From the NCBI GenBank assembly GCA_049517655.1, contig JBEKRQ010000004.1, forward strand, positions 30,774 to 94,773: 64,000 bases of DNA, written 5' to 3'. Positions 51,853-60,561 of this stretch are shown here, in pieces (positions within the stretch are counted from its first letter, which is position 1; every line of letters starts with the position of its first letter). Made by a program: the position numbers and the translations under genes. The notes under the pieces were generated by a model that was given only the letters and a program-made list of their open reading frames with translations, ran no database searches and had not been told where the DNA came from. The stretch comes from UBA11358 sp049517655 (GTDB taxonomy: Bacteria > Verrucomicrobiota > Verrucomicrobiia > Limisphaerales > UBA11358).

Positions 51853-51930
51853 AGGTGTTTACGTGGTTAATGTTGAACTTTCACACAACTCTTCGGACAG
51901 TCTTGCAATCAAATCGTCACACTCAATGCC

Positions 51931-52060
51931 GCCTAACGATCCAAAGCTCAGCCACGCGGGACCAAAAACCGTGAACCGCGAAGCGGAACTGGCTTGTCGC
52001 GCCATAGCGTAGCGACGGCGGAAGCGGCCATCCCGCCTTGGCTGCAGCGATTTGTCAGGC
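51931..52060 (-). repeat. attC-like site 4 (best fold)
   Basis: The plus-strand arms aaagctcagccacgcggga and, inverted from the other end, aatcgctgcagccaaggcggg pair through GCT-CAGCCA-CG-CGGGA with an extra G on one side, i.e. extrahelical bases. The R'' box (minus GCCTGAC) contains the TGA stop of the PEP-CTERM gene; the R' box is GTTAGGC. It is 130 nt long. Confidence 0.7.
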
Positions 52061-52741
52061 AGCAATCTTTTTGCATTGCGAATGACGCCATGCTGCCCCT
52101 GCTGCCGAGAGAGCGCAGACTACGAACCAGCAAGGGCTCGGTTCTGGTACGGGGACAACCATCACATCGTCGACGTACTGATAAGTATCGTCCGCCTGAT
52201 CGAAATTTCGCAACATCGTGATTCTGATCTCATGATTTCCTGCCGGCACGTTTGTCATGATCCCAGCGAGCGTGTCCCTTTTGATTTGCCCCGCCAACAA
52301 TTGACCGGAGGCCCAACTATCTATCACCACCCCATCAAGAAGAAGTTGAAACGTGCCTCCATCGTTGTTTCCGCCGACAGGGAAGTCGTATTGGGCTGCG
52401 ACATGGAGCGAAAACTGAAGATTGGTAGCCCCATTCAAGGAAAAATCCTGAAACAGTCCCCCTCCTTGTTGGCCTGGCTGGCCGTTGAATCGATCACGCC
52501 CAACGGAAAGTGTCGCGGCAAATGTGTTGCTGCCAACCCCTGCGACGTCGAACTGGAGCACGGCAGGTACAGTGTTAAATGTATCACTGATGTCGCCTCC
52601 GGGTGTAGTAAACAGAGTCCAAGGAGTAAACAGCCCAGTCTCGAAGTCGGCATTCTGGATCAGTGTAGCGCCTTGAATAGGCGCTTCTACCCAGAGAACG
52701 AACAAGCCTGCCACTAGTTTTAAGAATTGCGTTGTCTTCAT
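52055..52741 (-). CDS. PEP-CTERM sorting-domain protein (cassette gene)
   Basis: A protein of 228 residues. Signal peptide MKTTQFLKLVAGLFVLW; a single beta-sandwich domain (about 25-195, with LIQNADFETGLFTPW at its start, resembling carbohydrate-binding-like modules); then the sorting tail VPEPSPCWFVVCALSAAG followed by WRHSQCKK. The tail shows that the cell has an exosortase that anchors or releases such proteins. TGA stop is inside the attC R'' box. Confidence 0.8.
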   Translation of the reverse strand: MKTTQFLKLVAGLFVLWVEAPIQGATLIQNADFETGLFTPWTLFTTPGGDISDTFNTVPAVLQFDVAGVGSNTFAATLSVGRDRFNGQPGQQGGGLFQDFSLNGATNLQFSLHVAAQYDFPVGGNNDGGTFQLLLDGVVIDSWASGQLLAGQIKRDTLAGIMTNVPAGNHEIRITMLRNFDQADDTYQYVDDVMVVPVPEPSPCWFVVCALSAAGAAWRHSQCKKIAA

Positions 52742-52762
52742 GCCTCGCTATCCCTCTATGTC

Positions 52763-52972
52763 GCCTAACGATCCAAAGCTGCCTGCCCCGGCGTAGCTCG
52801 GCTAGAGCGAAGATGGGAGCCACGGCCATCCGTCTTCGCTCCGAAGCTACGACGGGACAGACCGGCGGCCAACTCAGCAATGCAATCTGGACTCTCATAT
52901 TTCATAACTCAACCGAAAACTCAAGGGGTCCCGATGCTGTTTATCGGGATTGGCTCCGGCGACTTGTTAGGC
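52763..52972 (-). repeat. attC-like site 5 (long)
   Basis: On the minus strand it runs from gcctaac (52972-52966) to gttaggc (52769-52763), 210 nt, long for an attC. Inner arms gtagctcggctagagcgaag and cttcgctccgaagctac form an extended stem. The TlpA-like gene reads 46 nt into it. Confidence 0.6.
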
Positions 52973-53556
52973 CTCTGTCTCAACGAATCAATGAACTTGA
53001 TAACCGACGGGTGAGACCAATCTGCTGACCCGACGTGTTTGAAGACAATCATCCCGTGCGTATCTATTACAAATGTAGCGGGAATGCCATCGGTCTTATA
53101 CACACCCGGCAACTGATACCCACTCAGTGAAAAAATGGGAGCTTCAGAATCAAGCGCACCTCTGTTCTTAAAAATCGTATTGGCGGACTCTTGACTCAAA
53201 CAAATAACAGCCACGTCCTTGTCGGCTGAATAATGGGCGGCCAGCTTGCCAAGACTGGGCAACTCTGCCATACAAGGCATACACCATGTCGCCCAGACGT
53301 TTAGGATAACCACACGACCGCGATAATCTTTGAAATTCAGTGACGTGCCATTCTTGCCAACTGCGGTGAACTCGAATCCGGCTGGCTGCGGCGTGGAAAA
53401 CTCAGGAGGCGAGAGATGCACTTGCTTGAGCATCTTTGTTTCCATGGGCTTGAGCCAAAAATAGTAAGCGGAAAATATGAGAGCGACAATGCATGTGAAG
53501 CAGCTTGCAAAACCTGCCGCAAAAATGAGCCACGATTTAAGTGATGGAATACGCAT
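52921..53556 (-). CDS. TlpA-like membrane-anchored thioredoxin (cassette gene)
   Basis: A protein of 211 residues. An N-terminal membrane helix (about 9-33, LIFAAGFASCFTCIVALIF), then a TlpA/ResA thioredoxin fold with the active site WATWCMPCMAELP and the cis-Pro region GIPATFVIDTHG. It acts outside the membrane on disulfides or in cytochrome maturation. The last about 17 residues (RPNKSPEPIPINSIGTP) are encoded by the attC itself. Its ATG lies 5 nt after an R' box. Confidence 0.8.
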   Translation of the reverse strand: MRIPSLKSWLIFAAGFASCFTCIVALIFSAYYFWLKPMETKMLKQVHLSPPEFSTPQPAGFEFTAVGKNGTSLNFKDYRGRVVILNVWATWCMPCMAELPSLGKLAAHYSADKDVAVICLSQESANTIFKNRGALDSEAPIFSLSGYQLPGVYKTDGIPATFVIDTHGMIVFKHVGSADWSHPSVIKFIDSLRQRPNKSPEPIPINSIGTP

Positions 53557-53561
53557 AAAAG

Positions 53562-53600
53562 GTCTAACAGTGAGTAGGCGGCGTTGTATGCAGCCTATCT
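53562..53600 (-). repeat. Partial attC-like site at array end
   Basis: GTCTAAC (53562-53568; minus GTTAGAC) is followed by gtgagtaggc and gcctatctc, which pair as GAG-TAGGC with GCCTATCTC, one base unpaired. The opposite R box is not recognisable, so the site is decayed. Confidence 0.45.
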
Positions 53601-53664
53601 CGTTTCATGATTTTGACTTTGCTCCCAGCGAAAATGTTTGTCCAGAGAAAATGGTTTACGCTTC

Positions 53665-53773
53665 GGTGGGGCGAGCGCTCGTCTGGCCGAAGTCTTACGA
53701 AGGCCGATCCTCGCGAGCCGGTTCTGTCGCACGGAGTTTAGTGGTGGCGGCTCGTCAGTAGCCTCGCCCCACC
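53665..53773. repeat. Dispersed repeat with GGTGGGG/CCCCACC ends, copy 2
   Basis: The left half (ggtggggcgagcgctcgtct, ggccgaagtcttacgaagg, ccgatcctcgcgagcc) is the inverted equivalent of the right half of 34456-34597. The right end is cctcgccccacc. It is followed by a gtgtccatttgtgttcattc word before the next gene. Confidence 0.65.
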
Positions 53774-53837
53774 AAAACTAAACCCAGATCGAATTTTTCG
53801 TGTCCATTTGTGTTCATTCGTGGTTTAATTCCCAAAG

Positions 53838-54392
53838 ATGAAACTGTCGCTGCTTTCCATTTTGCTCGGTCTCGGCGTGAGCGTGCCACAAATTATTGGT
53901 CTGGCCAGACCGGCGCAATTAACCGCTGCCGTGCGCAAATTTCCGCGCAATCTGCCCATCGGTATCGTGCTTATGTTACTCGGCACGGCATGGTTTGTGT
54001 GGAATGTGAACGTCGAACCGATTGCGGATTTCTCGGTTTTCAAACCGTATATGATGGCCGGTTTCGTGGCGGTTGGAATTTTATCGTGCATTTTTGTCCG
54101 GGATTTTCTGGCCGTGCGTGGCCTGGCCATCCTGATGTTGTTGCTGGCGAAATTAATGGTGGACACGGGCCGTCCACATCTGGGCGAAACGCCGTGGGTG
54201 CTGGTGATTCAAGTTTGGGCTTATGTGCTCGTTGTCGCGGGAATTTGGTTCACCATCACGCCGTGGCGATTACGCGATTTTCTGAATTGGGCGACAGCGA
54301 CTGAAGAACGCATCCTCATCGGCTGTTCCATTCGATTGGCATTTGCGGTGTTCGTGTTGATTCTCGGCCTGACTGCTTTCCGCTCGATGTAA
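53838..54392 (+). CDS. Unrecognised membrane protein
   Basis: A protein of 184 residues with about five hydrophobic segments: LSLLSILLGLGVSVPQII (about 3-20), LPIGIVLMLLGTAWFVW (about 39-55), MMAGFVAVGILSCIFV (about 70-85), LAILMLLLAKLMV (about 95-107), LVIQVWAYVLVVAGIWF (about 121-138) and a last one near FAVFVLILGL. No charged motif suggests a function. GC content agrees with the core genome. Confidence 0.6.
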   Translation: MKLSLLSILLGLGVSVPQIIGLARPAQLTAAVRKFPRNLPIGIVLMLLGTAWFVWNVNVEPIADFSVFKPYMMAGFVAVGILSCIFVRDFLAVRGLAILMLLLAKLMVDTGRPHLGETPWVLVIQVWAYVLVVAGIWFTITPWRLRDFLNWATATEERILIGCSIRLAFAVFVLILGLTAFRSM

Positions 54393-54440
54393 TCCGCTTC
54401 CGGTCTGCAAGGATTTTGTGGTGTGACAAGCCGCCTGGTT

Positions 54441-54489
54441 TGTCACCAAAATGTAACATTCCCGCCCCTTGGCTGTAACAGTGTTGTTC
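54441..54489 (+). promoter_or_regulatory. Pho-box-like direct repeats upstream of the porin
   Basis: TGTCA at 54441 and TGTAA at 54452 are exactly 11 nt apart, and TGTAA at 54474 and TGTTC at 54485 are again 11 nt apart. The 11-nt period of TGTCA half-sites is that of PhoB binding sites. The next five or six genes are phosphate-uptake genes, which fits. Confidence 0.6.
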
Positions 54490-54519
54490 TAATTTTCTAT
54501 CGCGATGCAAACAACGATT

Positions 54520-55857
54520 ATGAAAAAAACCAAAAGACTAAATTCCTCAAAAGCGGCGCTGTTTGCCGGTGCAGCAGCGTTAATGGCTTTAACCCCGAAC
54601 ACTCATGCGCAATCGTCCGTGGACGCGTTGCTCAACAAGCTGGAGCAAAAAGGCGTTCTCACTGTGGACGAGGCGCAGGCGTTGAAGACCGAAAACCAGC
54701 AGGACTTCAAAATCGATATGGACAAGGCATTCAATTCCAAGTTCCCGATGCCGGACTGGGTGACGGGTTACAAATTGAGCGGCGACTTCCGCGGACGATT
54801 CGACGACATGAACTCGCACAATGCCGCCATAGTGGATCGTGAACGGTTGCGCTACCGCCTGCGCGTAGGTTTGCAAGTGAACATGAAGGACGATCTTGAA
54901 GTCGGGTTCCGGTTGGCGTCGGGCGATAATAGTCAGGGCAGTCCCAGCAGCCCGCTTTCCAACAACCAGACCCTGGCGGGAAATGGCAGCAAGAAGCTGC
55001 TTTATATAGACACCGCTTATGGCAAGTGGACGCCCATTCACAATGATGATTGGAAGCTGTCGGCGACCATTGGCAAAATGGTCCAGCCTTTCGACGCCTC
55101 ATATATGTTGTTCGACCCCGATTATACCCCGGAAGGCGGCGCTTTGCAGGCGACTTACAAATTCAACGACAACCAATCACTCCGATTCAACGCCGCGGGT
55201 TTCGTGCTGGACGAAATCAAAACTTCAGCCCGCGATCCGTTCATGTATGGCGGTCAAGTGCTTTGGGATTCAAAGTGGACATCAAAGATTGGCACGACGC
55301 TCGGGGTTTCGGCTTACGACATTGTCAACAAGGAAAGCTTGACCAACAATTACGACACAAACCTGGGTAATACCCTCGTCGGCGGCCTTTTTAAGTATAA
55401 CTATAATCCCGTTGTTGCCAGTGGCAGCGTCACTTACACGCTGGATAGCTTCCCTCTTTACCCTGGCGCGTTCCCCATCAAACTCGCCGGTGAATTCATG
55501 GACAACCCCGGAGCGCCCAGCAACAATGAGGGCTGGAATGCAGGAGTCACCTTCGGCAAATCGGGCAAAAAAGGGACTTGGGATATTTCCTATCGTTATC
55601 AACGATTGGAAGCCGATGCTTGGTGGGATCAAGTCGTGGATGATGATAATGCAGCGGCCTTCCCAACCTCTCGCACGGCTGCAGGACTGGCAGGCGGCAC
55701 AAACATCAAAGGTCATCTCGTCAAATTTGACTATTCGATCTTTGATTCGCTGACCTTCTCATTCACGTGCTATGTGAACGATTTGATCAACAATCCTTAT
55801 CCGCCGGCGAAGACCGACGCTCTTCACGCGATGGCCGACATCATGTGGAAATTCTAA
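54520..55857 (+). CDS. Putative porin (possibly phosphate-regulated)
   Basis: A protein of 445 residues from the ATG at 54520; an ATG at 54505 is possible. Signal peptide KKTKRLNSSKAALFAGAAA with cleavage after THAQ; then a short coiled segment (VDALLNKLEQKGVLTVDEAQ, about 30-50) typical of the putative-porin family, and a beta barrel with many alternating strands. It ends ADIMWKF with the C-terminal Phe for outer-membrane insertion. It lies 54 nt before pstS and has Pho-box-like sites upstream, so it is probably a phosphate-selective type pore. This is inference. Confidence 0.8.
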   Translation: MKKTKRLNSSKAALFAGAAALMALTPNTHAQSSVDALLNKLEQKGVLTVDEAQALKTENQQDFKIDMDKAFNSKFPMPDWVTGYKLSGDFRGRFDDMNSHNAAIVDRERLRYRLRVGLQVNMKDDLEVGFRLASGDNSQGSPSSPLSNNQTLAGNGSKKLLYIDTAYGKWTPIHNDDWKLSATIGKMVQPFDASYMLFDPDYTPEGGALQATYKFNDNQSLRFNAAGFVLDEIKTSARDPFMYGGQVLWDSKWTSKIGTTLGVSAYDIVNKESLTNNYDTNLGNTLVGGLFKYNYNPVVASGSVTYTLDSFPLYPGAFPIKLAGEFMDNPGAPSNNEGWNAGVTFGKSGKKGTWDISYRYQRLEADAWWDQVVDDDNAAAFPTSRTAAGLAGGTNIKGHLVKFDYSIFDSLTFSFTCYVNDLINNPYPPAKTDALHAMADIMWKF

Positions 55858-55911
55858 CCGGAATGTAACGTGAACAAACAATGCAAAACTGATTAACTCT
55901 TTATTTGAAAT

Positions 55912-56925
55912 ATGAAAAAATTGATTCTCCTGCTCCTCGGCGGCGGCTGTTTGCTCGCCGCGCAAACCGGCGCGCAAGCGCAATTGCTCATCAACGGCGC
56001 GGGCGCGACATTCCCGTATCCAATCTACTCGAAGTGGTTCGACGCCTACACACAGGTGGATCCGTCGGTTCGCTTCAACTATCAATCCATCGGCTCCGGC
56101 GGCGGTCAAAAGCAAATCATCGCCCGGACCGTGGACTTCGGCGCGTCCGACGGCCCGATGAGCGATGAAAATCTCGCCAAGACGCCCGGCAAAATCCTGC
56201 ACATTCCCACCGTTGCCGGCGCGGTTGTCATCACTTACAACCTGCCGGACAATCCGAAGCTCAAACTCGACGGCCCAACGCTTGTCGAAATTTTTCTTGG
56301 CAACATTACCAAGTGGAACGACAAGCGGATCGTCGAGCTTAATCCTGGCGTGAATCTGCCCGATTTGCCGATGGTGGTGGTGCATCGCTCCGACGGCAGC
56401 GGCACGAGCTACATTTTCACTGACTATTTGAGCAACATCAGCCCGGTTTGGGCGGATTCAGTCGGTAAAAACACTTCCGTGAAATGGCCGACAGGTCTCG
56501 GTGGCAAGGGCAATGAAGGCGTCGCTGGACAGGTCAAGCAGTTGTCGGGAGCGGTTGGCTACGTTGAACTGATCTACGCCAAACAAAACAAAATGCCTTA
56601 CGCGGATGTAAAGAACGCGGCGGGCAATTTTATCACACCTTCAATTGATTCGGTTACCGAGGCGATCGCCACGGCGAAGATTCCCGACGACTTCCGTTTC
56701 TCGATGGTGAACGCTCCGGGTGACAAGGCGTATCCGATTTCCGGCACAACCTGGCTGCTGGTTTATGAACAGCAGAAGAACGCCGACAAGGGCAAAAAAT
56801 TGGTCGAATTTTTGAATTGGGCTTTGACCAAAGGCGAAACAGCAGCGTCCTCGCTCGACTACGCGCCGTTGCCGGATACCGTCCAACAGCGCGTGCTGGA
56901 GCGGATTAAAACAATAAAATACTGA
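55912..56925 (+). CDS. pstS: Phosphate ABC transporter substrate-binding protein
   Basis: A protein of 337 residues. Signal peptide LILLLLGGGCLLAAQ, ending near AQAQ; a possible Cys at GGGC is weak for a lipobox. Phosphate-binding residues: GAGATFPYPIYSKW, YQSIGSGGGQKQI, DFGASDGPMSDE and VVHRSDGSGTSYIF. It captures periplasmic phosphate for PstCAB. First pst gene, in order pstS-pstC-pstA-pstB-phoU. Confidence 0.95.
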   Translation: MKKLILLLLGGGCLLAAQTGAQAQLLINGAGATFPYPIYSKWFDAYTQVDPSVRFNYQSIGSGGGQKQIIARTVDFGASDGPMSDENLAKTPGKILHIPTVAGAVVITYNLPDNPKLKLDGPTLVEIFLGNITKWNDKRIVELNPGVNLPDLPMVVVHRSDGSGTSYIFTDYLSNISPVWADSVGKNTSVKWPTGLGGKGNEGVAGQVKQLSGAVGYVELIYAKQNKMPYADVKNAAGNFITPSIDSVTEAIATAKIPDDFRFSMVNAPGDKAYPISGTTWLLVYEQQKNADKGKKLVEFLNWALTKGETAASSLDYAPLPDTVQQRVLERIKTIKY

Positions 56926-57043
56926 CTTCGCTCCGCCGCGGGGTAATTTTATCGGCGTGAGCCGGACGAAGAGCGCAGTTCCTCCCGCTCTTCGTCCTTC
57001 CGATTTTTACAACAATGGAAAAACTGTGAATGGACCGCCGGCC

Positions 57044-57997
57044 ATGCAACCGACCACGACCGTGCAAACGCACGGCGGCTCCCACTTCGGCGACCGCGCC
57101 TTCCGCTGGCTGACGCTGTTGATGGCGCTTTCCATTTTTGTTCTCATCGCGCTTATCGGTTTTGAGCTGGCCAATGGCTCGAAACTCACGTTGCAAAAAT
57201 TCGGCTGGCGCTTTTTGGTGTCCAGTGATTGGGACCCAGTCAATGAGGTTTTCGGCGCGTTACCGTTTATTTTTGGCACGCTCGTGTCATCGGCCATCGC
57301 CCTTGTCATCGCCGTGCCCATCAGCATTGCCACTGCCGTTTATCTCACCGAACTTGCGCCACAGTGGCTGCGCCAGCCGTTGATCCTGTTCATCGAATTG
57401 CTGGCTGCCGTTCCGAGCGTCATTCTCGGTCTATGGGGCATTTTTGTGATGGTGCCGTGGTTGGGCGCTCATTTGGATCCGTGGCTGCAAAAACTGTTCG
57501 GCTTCCTGCCCTTGTTTCAAGGGCCGATCTATGGCATCGGCATGCTGGCCGGCGGCATCATTGTCGCTATCATGGTGATTCCCATCATCACGTCGATCTC
57601 CCGCGAAATTCTGCGTTCCGTGCCGGGCTTGCAACGCGAGGCGGCGTATGCGCTTGGCGCAACACACTGGGAAGTCACGCGCATCGCCGTGTTGAGCTAC
57701 GCAAAAAAAGGTTTGTTCGGCGCGGTGATTCTTGGCTTGGGCCGCGCGCTCGGTGAAACGATGGCCGTGACCATGGTCATCGGCAACAGGCCCGAAATTG
57801 CCAAATCACTTTTTGCGCCCGGCTATACCCTGGCCAGTGTCGTCGCCAATGAATTTACCGAAGCCACGACCGACATGTATTTAAGCGCGCTTTTCGAAAT
57901 CGGCCTTGTCCTGCTCGGCGTGACCGTGCTGGTCAACGCGCTGGCGCAACTGCTTTTGAAAACGTTCGCCGGACCGGGCGTGAAACCGCAATACTAA
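57044..57997 (+). CDS. pstC: Phosphate ABC transporter permease PstC
   Basis: A protein of 317 residues if started at MQPTTTVQT (57044); the frame is open back to 56957 and a GTG at 57026 is also possible. About six helices and the permease EAA-like loop QREAAYALGATHWEV. ELLAAVPSVILGLWG is the usual PstC motif. It forms the membrane channel with PstA. Confidence 0.93.
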   Translation: MQPTTTVQTHGGSHFGDRAFRWLTLLMALSIFVLIALIGFELANGSKLTLQKFGWRFLVSSDWDPVNEVFGALPFIFGTLVSSAIALVIAVPISIATAVYLTELAPQWLRQPLILFIELLAAVPSVILGLWGIFVMVPWLGAHLDPWLQKLFGFLPLFQGPIYGIGMLAGGIIVAIMVIPIITSISREILRSVPGLQREAAYALGATHWEVTRIAVLSYAKKGLFGAVILGLGRALGETMAVTMVIGNRPEIAKSLFAPGYTLASVVANEFTEATTDMYLSALFEIGLVLLGVTVLVNALAQLLLKTFAGPGVKPQY

Positions 57998-57998
57998 A

Positions 57999-58103
57999 AA
58001 CAAATGAGGAAGGAAAAATGCAGAATGAAGAGACCGGAAACAATCGCGCGCAGCGCGCTAAAATATTTCTGCCTTCTTCATTCTTCCTTCTGCCTTTTAT
58101 AAA
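57999..58103. repeat. Inverted AGGAAGGAAAAATGCAGAATGA-type spacer
   Basis: gaggaaggaaaaatgcagaa and cattcttccttctgcctttt are roughly inverted between pstC and pstA, with aagag and cttct at the centre. It is a repeat-like insertion in the operon. Confidence 0.5.
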
Positions 58104-58955
58104 ATGACCGCCTCCAACCATCGCTGGCGTAATTTCAAGAACGCTCTGATGCAGGCGATTGCGTTTGTGTGCGCGATTCTGGTCGTCGTTCCGTTGTTCC
58201 TGGTTCTTTATCATTTGGTCAAGGAAGGTTTCAGCTCAATCAACCTGGCTTTCTTCACCCAATTACCCAAACCCGTCGGTGAAAGCGGCGGCGGCATGGC
58301 CAACGCCATCGTTGGCACGTTCATTTTGCTGGCACAGGCCGCGGTGTTCGGCGTGCCAATCGGTGTGCTCGGAGGCGTGTTCCTTTCCGAATACGGTTCG
58401 TCACGCTTCAACAGGTGGATTCGCTTCACCGCTGATGTTCTCAACGGCGTGCCGTCCATCACCTGGGGCATGGTCGTCTATGCCCTCGTCGTCGTGCCGA
58501 TGAAAGGATTTTCCGCGCTGGCCGGCGGCATTGTGCTCGGCATGATGATGGTTCCGCTGGTCATGCGAACGACGGAGGAGGTTTTGCAACTCGTGCCCGG
58601 TGGCTACCGCGAGGCCGCGCTGGCGCTGGGCATCGCCAAATGGCGCGCCATTGTCCAAATCGTCGTGCGCACCGCGCTCAAGGGCATCATCACCGGCATA
58701 TTGCTTGCGCTGGCGCGCGTGGCGGGCGAGACCGCCCCGCTGCTGTTCACCGCCTTTGGCAACCACTTTTGGACGCACAAGCTGACCGATCCAATCTCTG
58801 CTATGCCACTGCAAATTTTCGCCTACGCCATTTCGCCTTACGATGACTGGCATCGGCTGGCGTGGGCGGGAGCGCTCGTTTTGGTTGCGTTCGTGCTGAT
58901 CATCAACATCAGTGTGCGTCTGCTCACGCGCGACCGGTTTCATCGCAACGCCTGA
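58104..58955 (+). CDS. pstA: Phosphate ABC transporter permease PstA
   Basis: A protein of 283 residues, six helices. PstA signs: GGGMANAIVGTFILL, VLNGVPSITWGMVVYAL and the loop GYREAALALGIAKWRA; VAGETAPLLFTAFG near the end is highly conserved. It pairs with PstC. Confidence 0.94.
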   Translation: MTASNHRWRNFKNALMQAIAFVCAILVVVPLFLVLYHLVKEGFSSINLAFFTQLPKPVGESGGGMANAIVGTFILLAQAAVFGVPIGVLGGVFLSEYGSSRFNRWIRFTADVLNGVPSITWGMVVYALVVVPMKGFSALAGGIVLGMMMVPLVMRTTEEVLQLVPGGYREAALALGIAKWRAIVQIVVRTALKGIITGILLALARVAGETAPLLFTAFGNHFWTHKLTDPISAMPLQIFAYAISPYDDWHRLAWAGALVLVAFVLIINISVRLLTRDRFHRNA

Positions 58956-58961
58956 TTTCCC

Positions 58962-59777
58962 ATGAACGTCACCATCAACCGACCCACCGCCACCTCGCCG
59001 ACGATACAAAGGCCTGCGGATGCTGTGGCCTTGACCATCCGCAATCTCTCGGTGTTTTTCGGCGGAAATCACGCGCTGAAGAATGTTTCGATCGACATCG
59101 CCGCCAGGGCCGTCACGGCCATCATTGGGCCGAGTGGCTGCGGCAAGTCCACCTTTTTGCGCGCGTTGAACCGGATGCACGAACTTGTGCCCGAGGCGCG
59201 CGTGGAGGGCGAGATTCGCTTGTTCGGCGACGACATTTATTCGCGCAACGTCGAGCCAGTGGTTGTGCGCCGTCGCGTCGGAATGGTTTTTCAAAAATCA
59301 AATCCGTTTCCAACCATGTCCATCACCGAAAACGTGACGGTTGGTTTGCGCCTGAACGGAATTGGCAGCCGCAAAATGCTTGCCGAACGCGCGGAACAAT
59401 CGCTGCGCATGGCCGCGTTATGGGACGAAGTCAAAGACCGCCTTCACGCGCCGGCCATCAGTCTTTCCGGCGGACAACAACAGCGGCTCTGCATCGCGCG
59501 CGCTCTCGCCGTGCAGCCGGAAGTGTTGCTCATGGACGAACCGGCGTCAGCGCTCGACCCGCTGGCTACGTCGAAGATTGAAGATTTGATTCTGGAATTG
59601 AAAAAGGATTACACGGTTGTCATTGTGACACACAATATGCAACAAGCCGCGCGCATGTCGGATTTCACGGCGTTCCTTTATCTGGGCGAGTTGATTGAAT
59701 TCGACACGACGACAAAAATTTTCACCAGTCCTGCAAAGAAACAAACTGAAGATTATGTAACAGGCCGGTTTGGTTGA
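58962..59777 (+). CDS. pstB: Phosphate ABC transporter ATPase
   Basis: A protein of 271 residues. Walker A IIGPSGCGKSTFLRALNRM, the Q-loop MVFQKSNPFP, ABC signature ISLSGGQQQRLCIARAL, Walker B VLLMDEPASALDP and H-loop VIVTHNMQQAARM are complete. It drives uptake by PstCA. It begins 6 nt after pstA. Confidence 0.96.
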   Translation: MNVTINRPTATSPTIQRPADAVALTIRNLSVFFGGNHALKNVSIDIAARAVTAIIGPSGCGKSTFLRALNRMHELVPEARVEGEIRLFGDDIYSRNVEPVVVRRRVGMVFQKSNPFPTMSITENVTVGLRLNGIGSRKMLAERAEQSLRMAALWDEVKDRLHAPAISLSGGQQQRLCIARALAVQPEVLLMDEPASALDPLATSKIEDLILELKKDYTVVIVTHNMQQAARMSDFTAFLYLGELIEFDTTTKIFTSPAKKQTEDYVTGRFG

Positions 59778-59791
59778 ACTATTATCACACC

Positions 59792-60481
59792 ATGGAACAT
59801 CATTTCGACACGGAATTGGACGTTCTGAAGCAAAAGCTGCTGCTGATGGCGAGTCACGCGGAAACCGCTGTCAACCGCGCCGTCGAAGCGCTCGTCACGC
59901 GCAACCACGACCTTGCCATCCAGGTGAAGGACGAAGACGCCGTCCTGGACCGCTTCGAAATCGAGGTGGACGACCTGGCCATTCATCTTCTGGCAAAAGC
60001 GCCGCTGGCCAGCGATCTGCGTCTCGTCACCGTGGCCATGAAAATCTCCCAAAACCTCGAACGCGTCGGTGATGAGGCCACCAAAATCGCCAAGCGCGCC
60101 CGCGACCTCTCCAAAGAACCGCCATTGAAGCTCAACCTCGAACTTCCCCAAATGGCCGCCCTCGCCCTGGGCATGCTCAAGGCCGCGCTCGACACTTTTA
60201 TGAACCATGATTCTGCCACTGCCCGCGCCCTCATCCCGCGCGACAAGGAAGTGGACGCCCTCAACAAAAAAATCAACGGCGAGCTGACCCTGTACATGAT
60301 GGAGAATCGCGACAGCATCCCGCGCTGCCTGAACTTGATCATCGCATCACGCAGTCTCGAACGCATCGCCGACCACGCCAAAAACGTGGCCGAGGAGGTT
60401 GTCTATCTCTGCGACGCGCAGGACATTCGCCATACCGGTGTGAAGGGGCAGGGCGCACCAACTCCGGCCCCGGGCACGTAA
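59792..60481 (+). CDS. phoU: Phosphate-signalling protein PhoU
   Basis: A protein of 229 residues from MEHHFDTELDVLKQK at 59792. Two three-helix PhoU repeats: VLDRFEIEVDDLAIHLLAK, LVTVAMKISQNLERVGDEATKIAKR (read as two parts) and the second copy ending SRSLERIADHAKNVAEEVVY; the conserved E..GD..T and E..AD..K metal-binding sets are present. It links Pst to the PhoR kinase; phoR/phoB are not in the window. Confidence 0.94.
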   Translation: MEHHFDTELDVLKQKLLLMASHAETAVNRAVEALVTRNHDLAIQVKDEDAVLDRFEIEVDDLAIHLLAKAPLASDLRLVTVAMKISQNLERVGDEATKIAKRARDLSKEPPLKLNLELPQMAALALGMLKAALDTFMNHDSATARALIPRDKEVDALNKKINGELTLYMMENRDSIPRCLNLIIASRSLERIADHAKNVAEEVVYLCDAQDIRHTGVKGQGAPTPAPGT

Positions 60482-60538
60482 CAGATCCCGGAGAAAATTC
60501 CGCTTGCCCGCCGCCGCCTTTCATGCAATCTTCACTTC

Positions 60539-60556
60539 GTTATTTGACGAAATAAC
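60539..60556. promoter_or_regulatory. Operator palindrome of the arsR operon
   Basis: A perfect inverted repeat gttattt-gacg-aaataac (7-base arms, 4-base centre) ends 5 nt before the arsR start. ArsR/SmtB repressors bind such 12-2-12 or shorter AT-rich palindromes, so this is the likely self-repression site. Confidence 0.7.
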
Positions 60557-60561
60557 AATAT

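Larger units (their letters stand above)
51201..53600 (-). mobile_element. Gene-cassette array without integrase (CALIN-like) 2
   Basis: Three minus-strand genes without functional relation (TlpA-like, PEP-CTERM, secreted 150 aa) are separated by attC-like sites with R''/R' boxes GCCTRAC and GTTAGNN. Order on the minus strand: partial site, gene, site, gene, site, gene, site. The start codons of the TlpA-like and PEP-CTERM genes lie 5-22 nt after an R' box. No integrase is in the window. It is inserted directly behind miaB. Confidence 0.65.
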
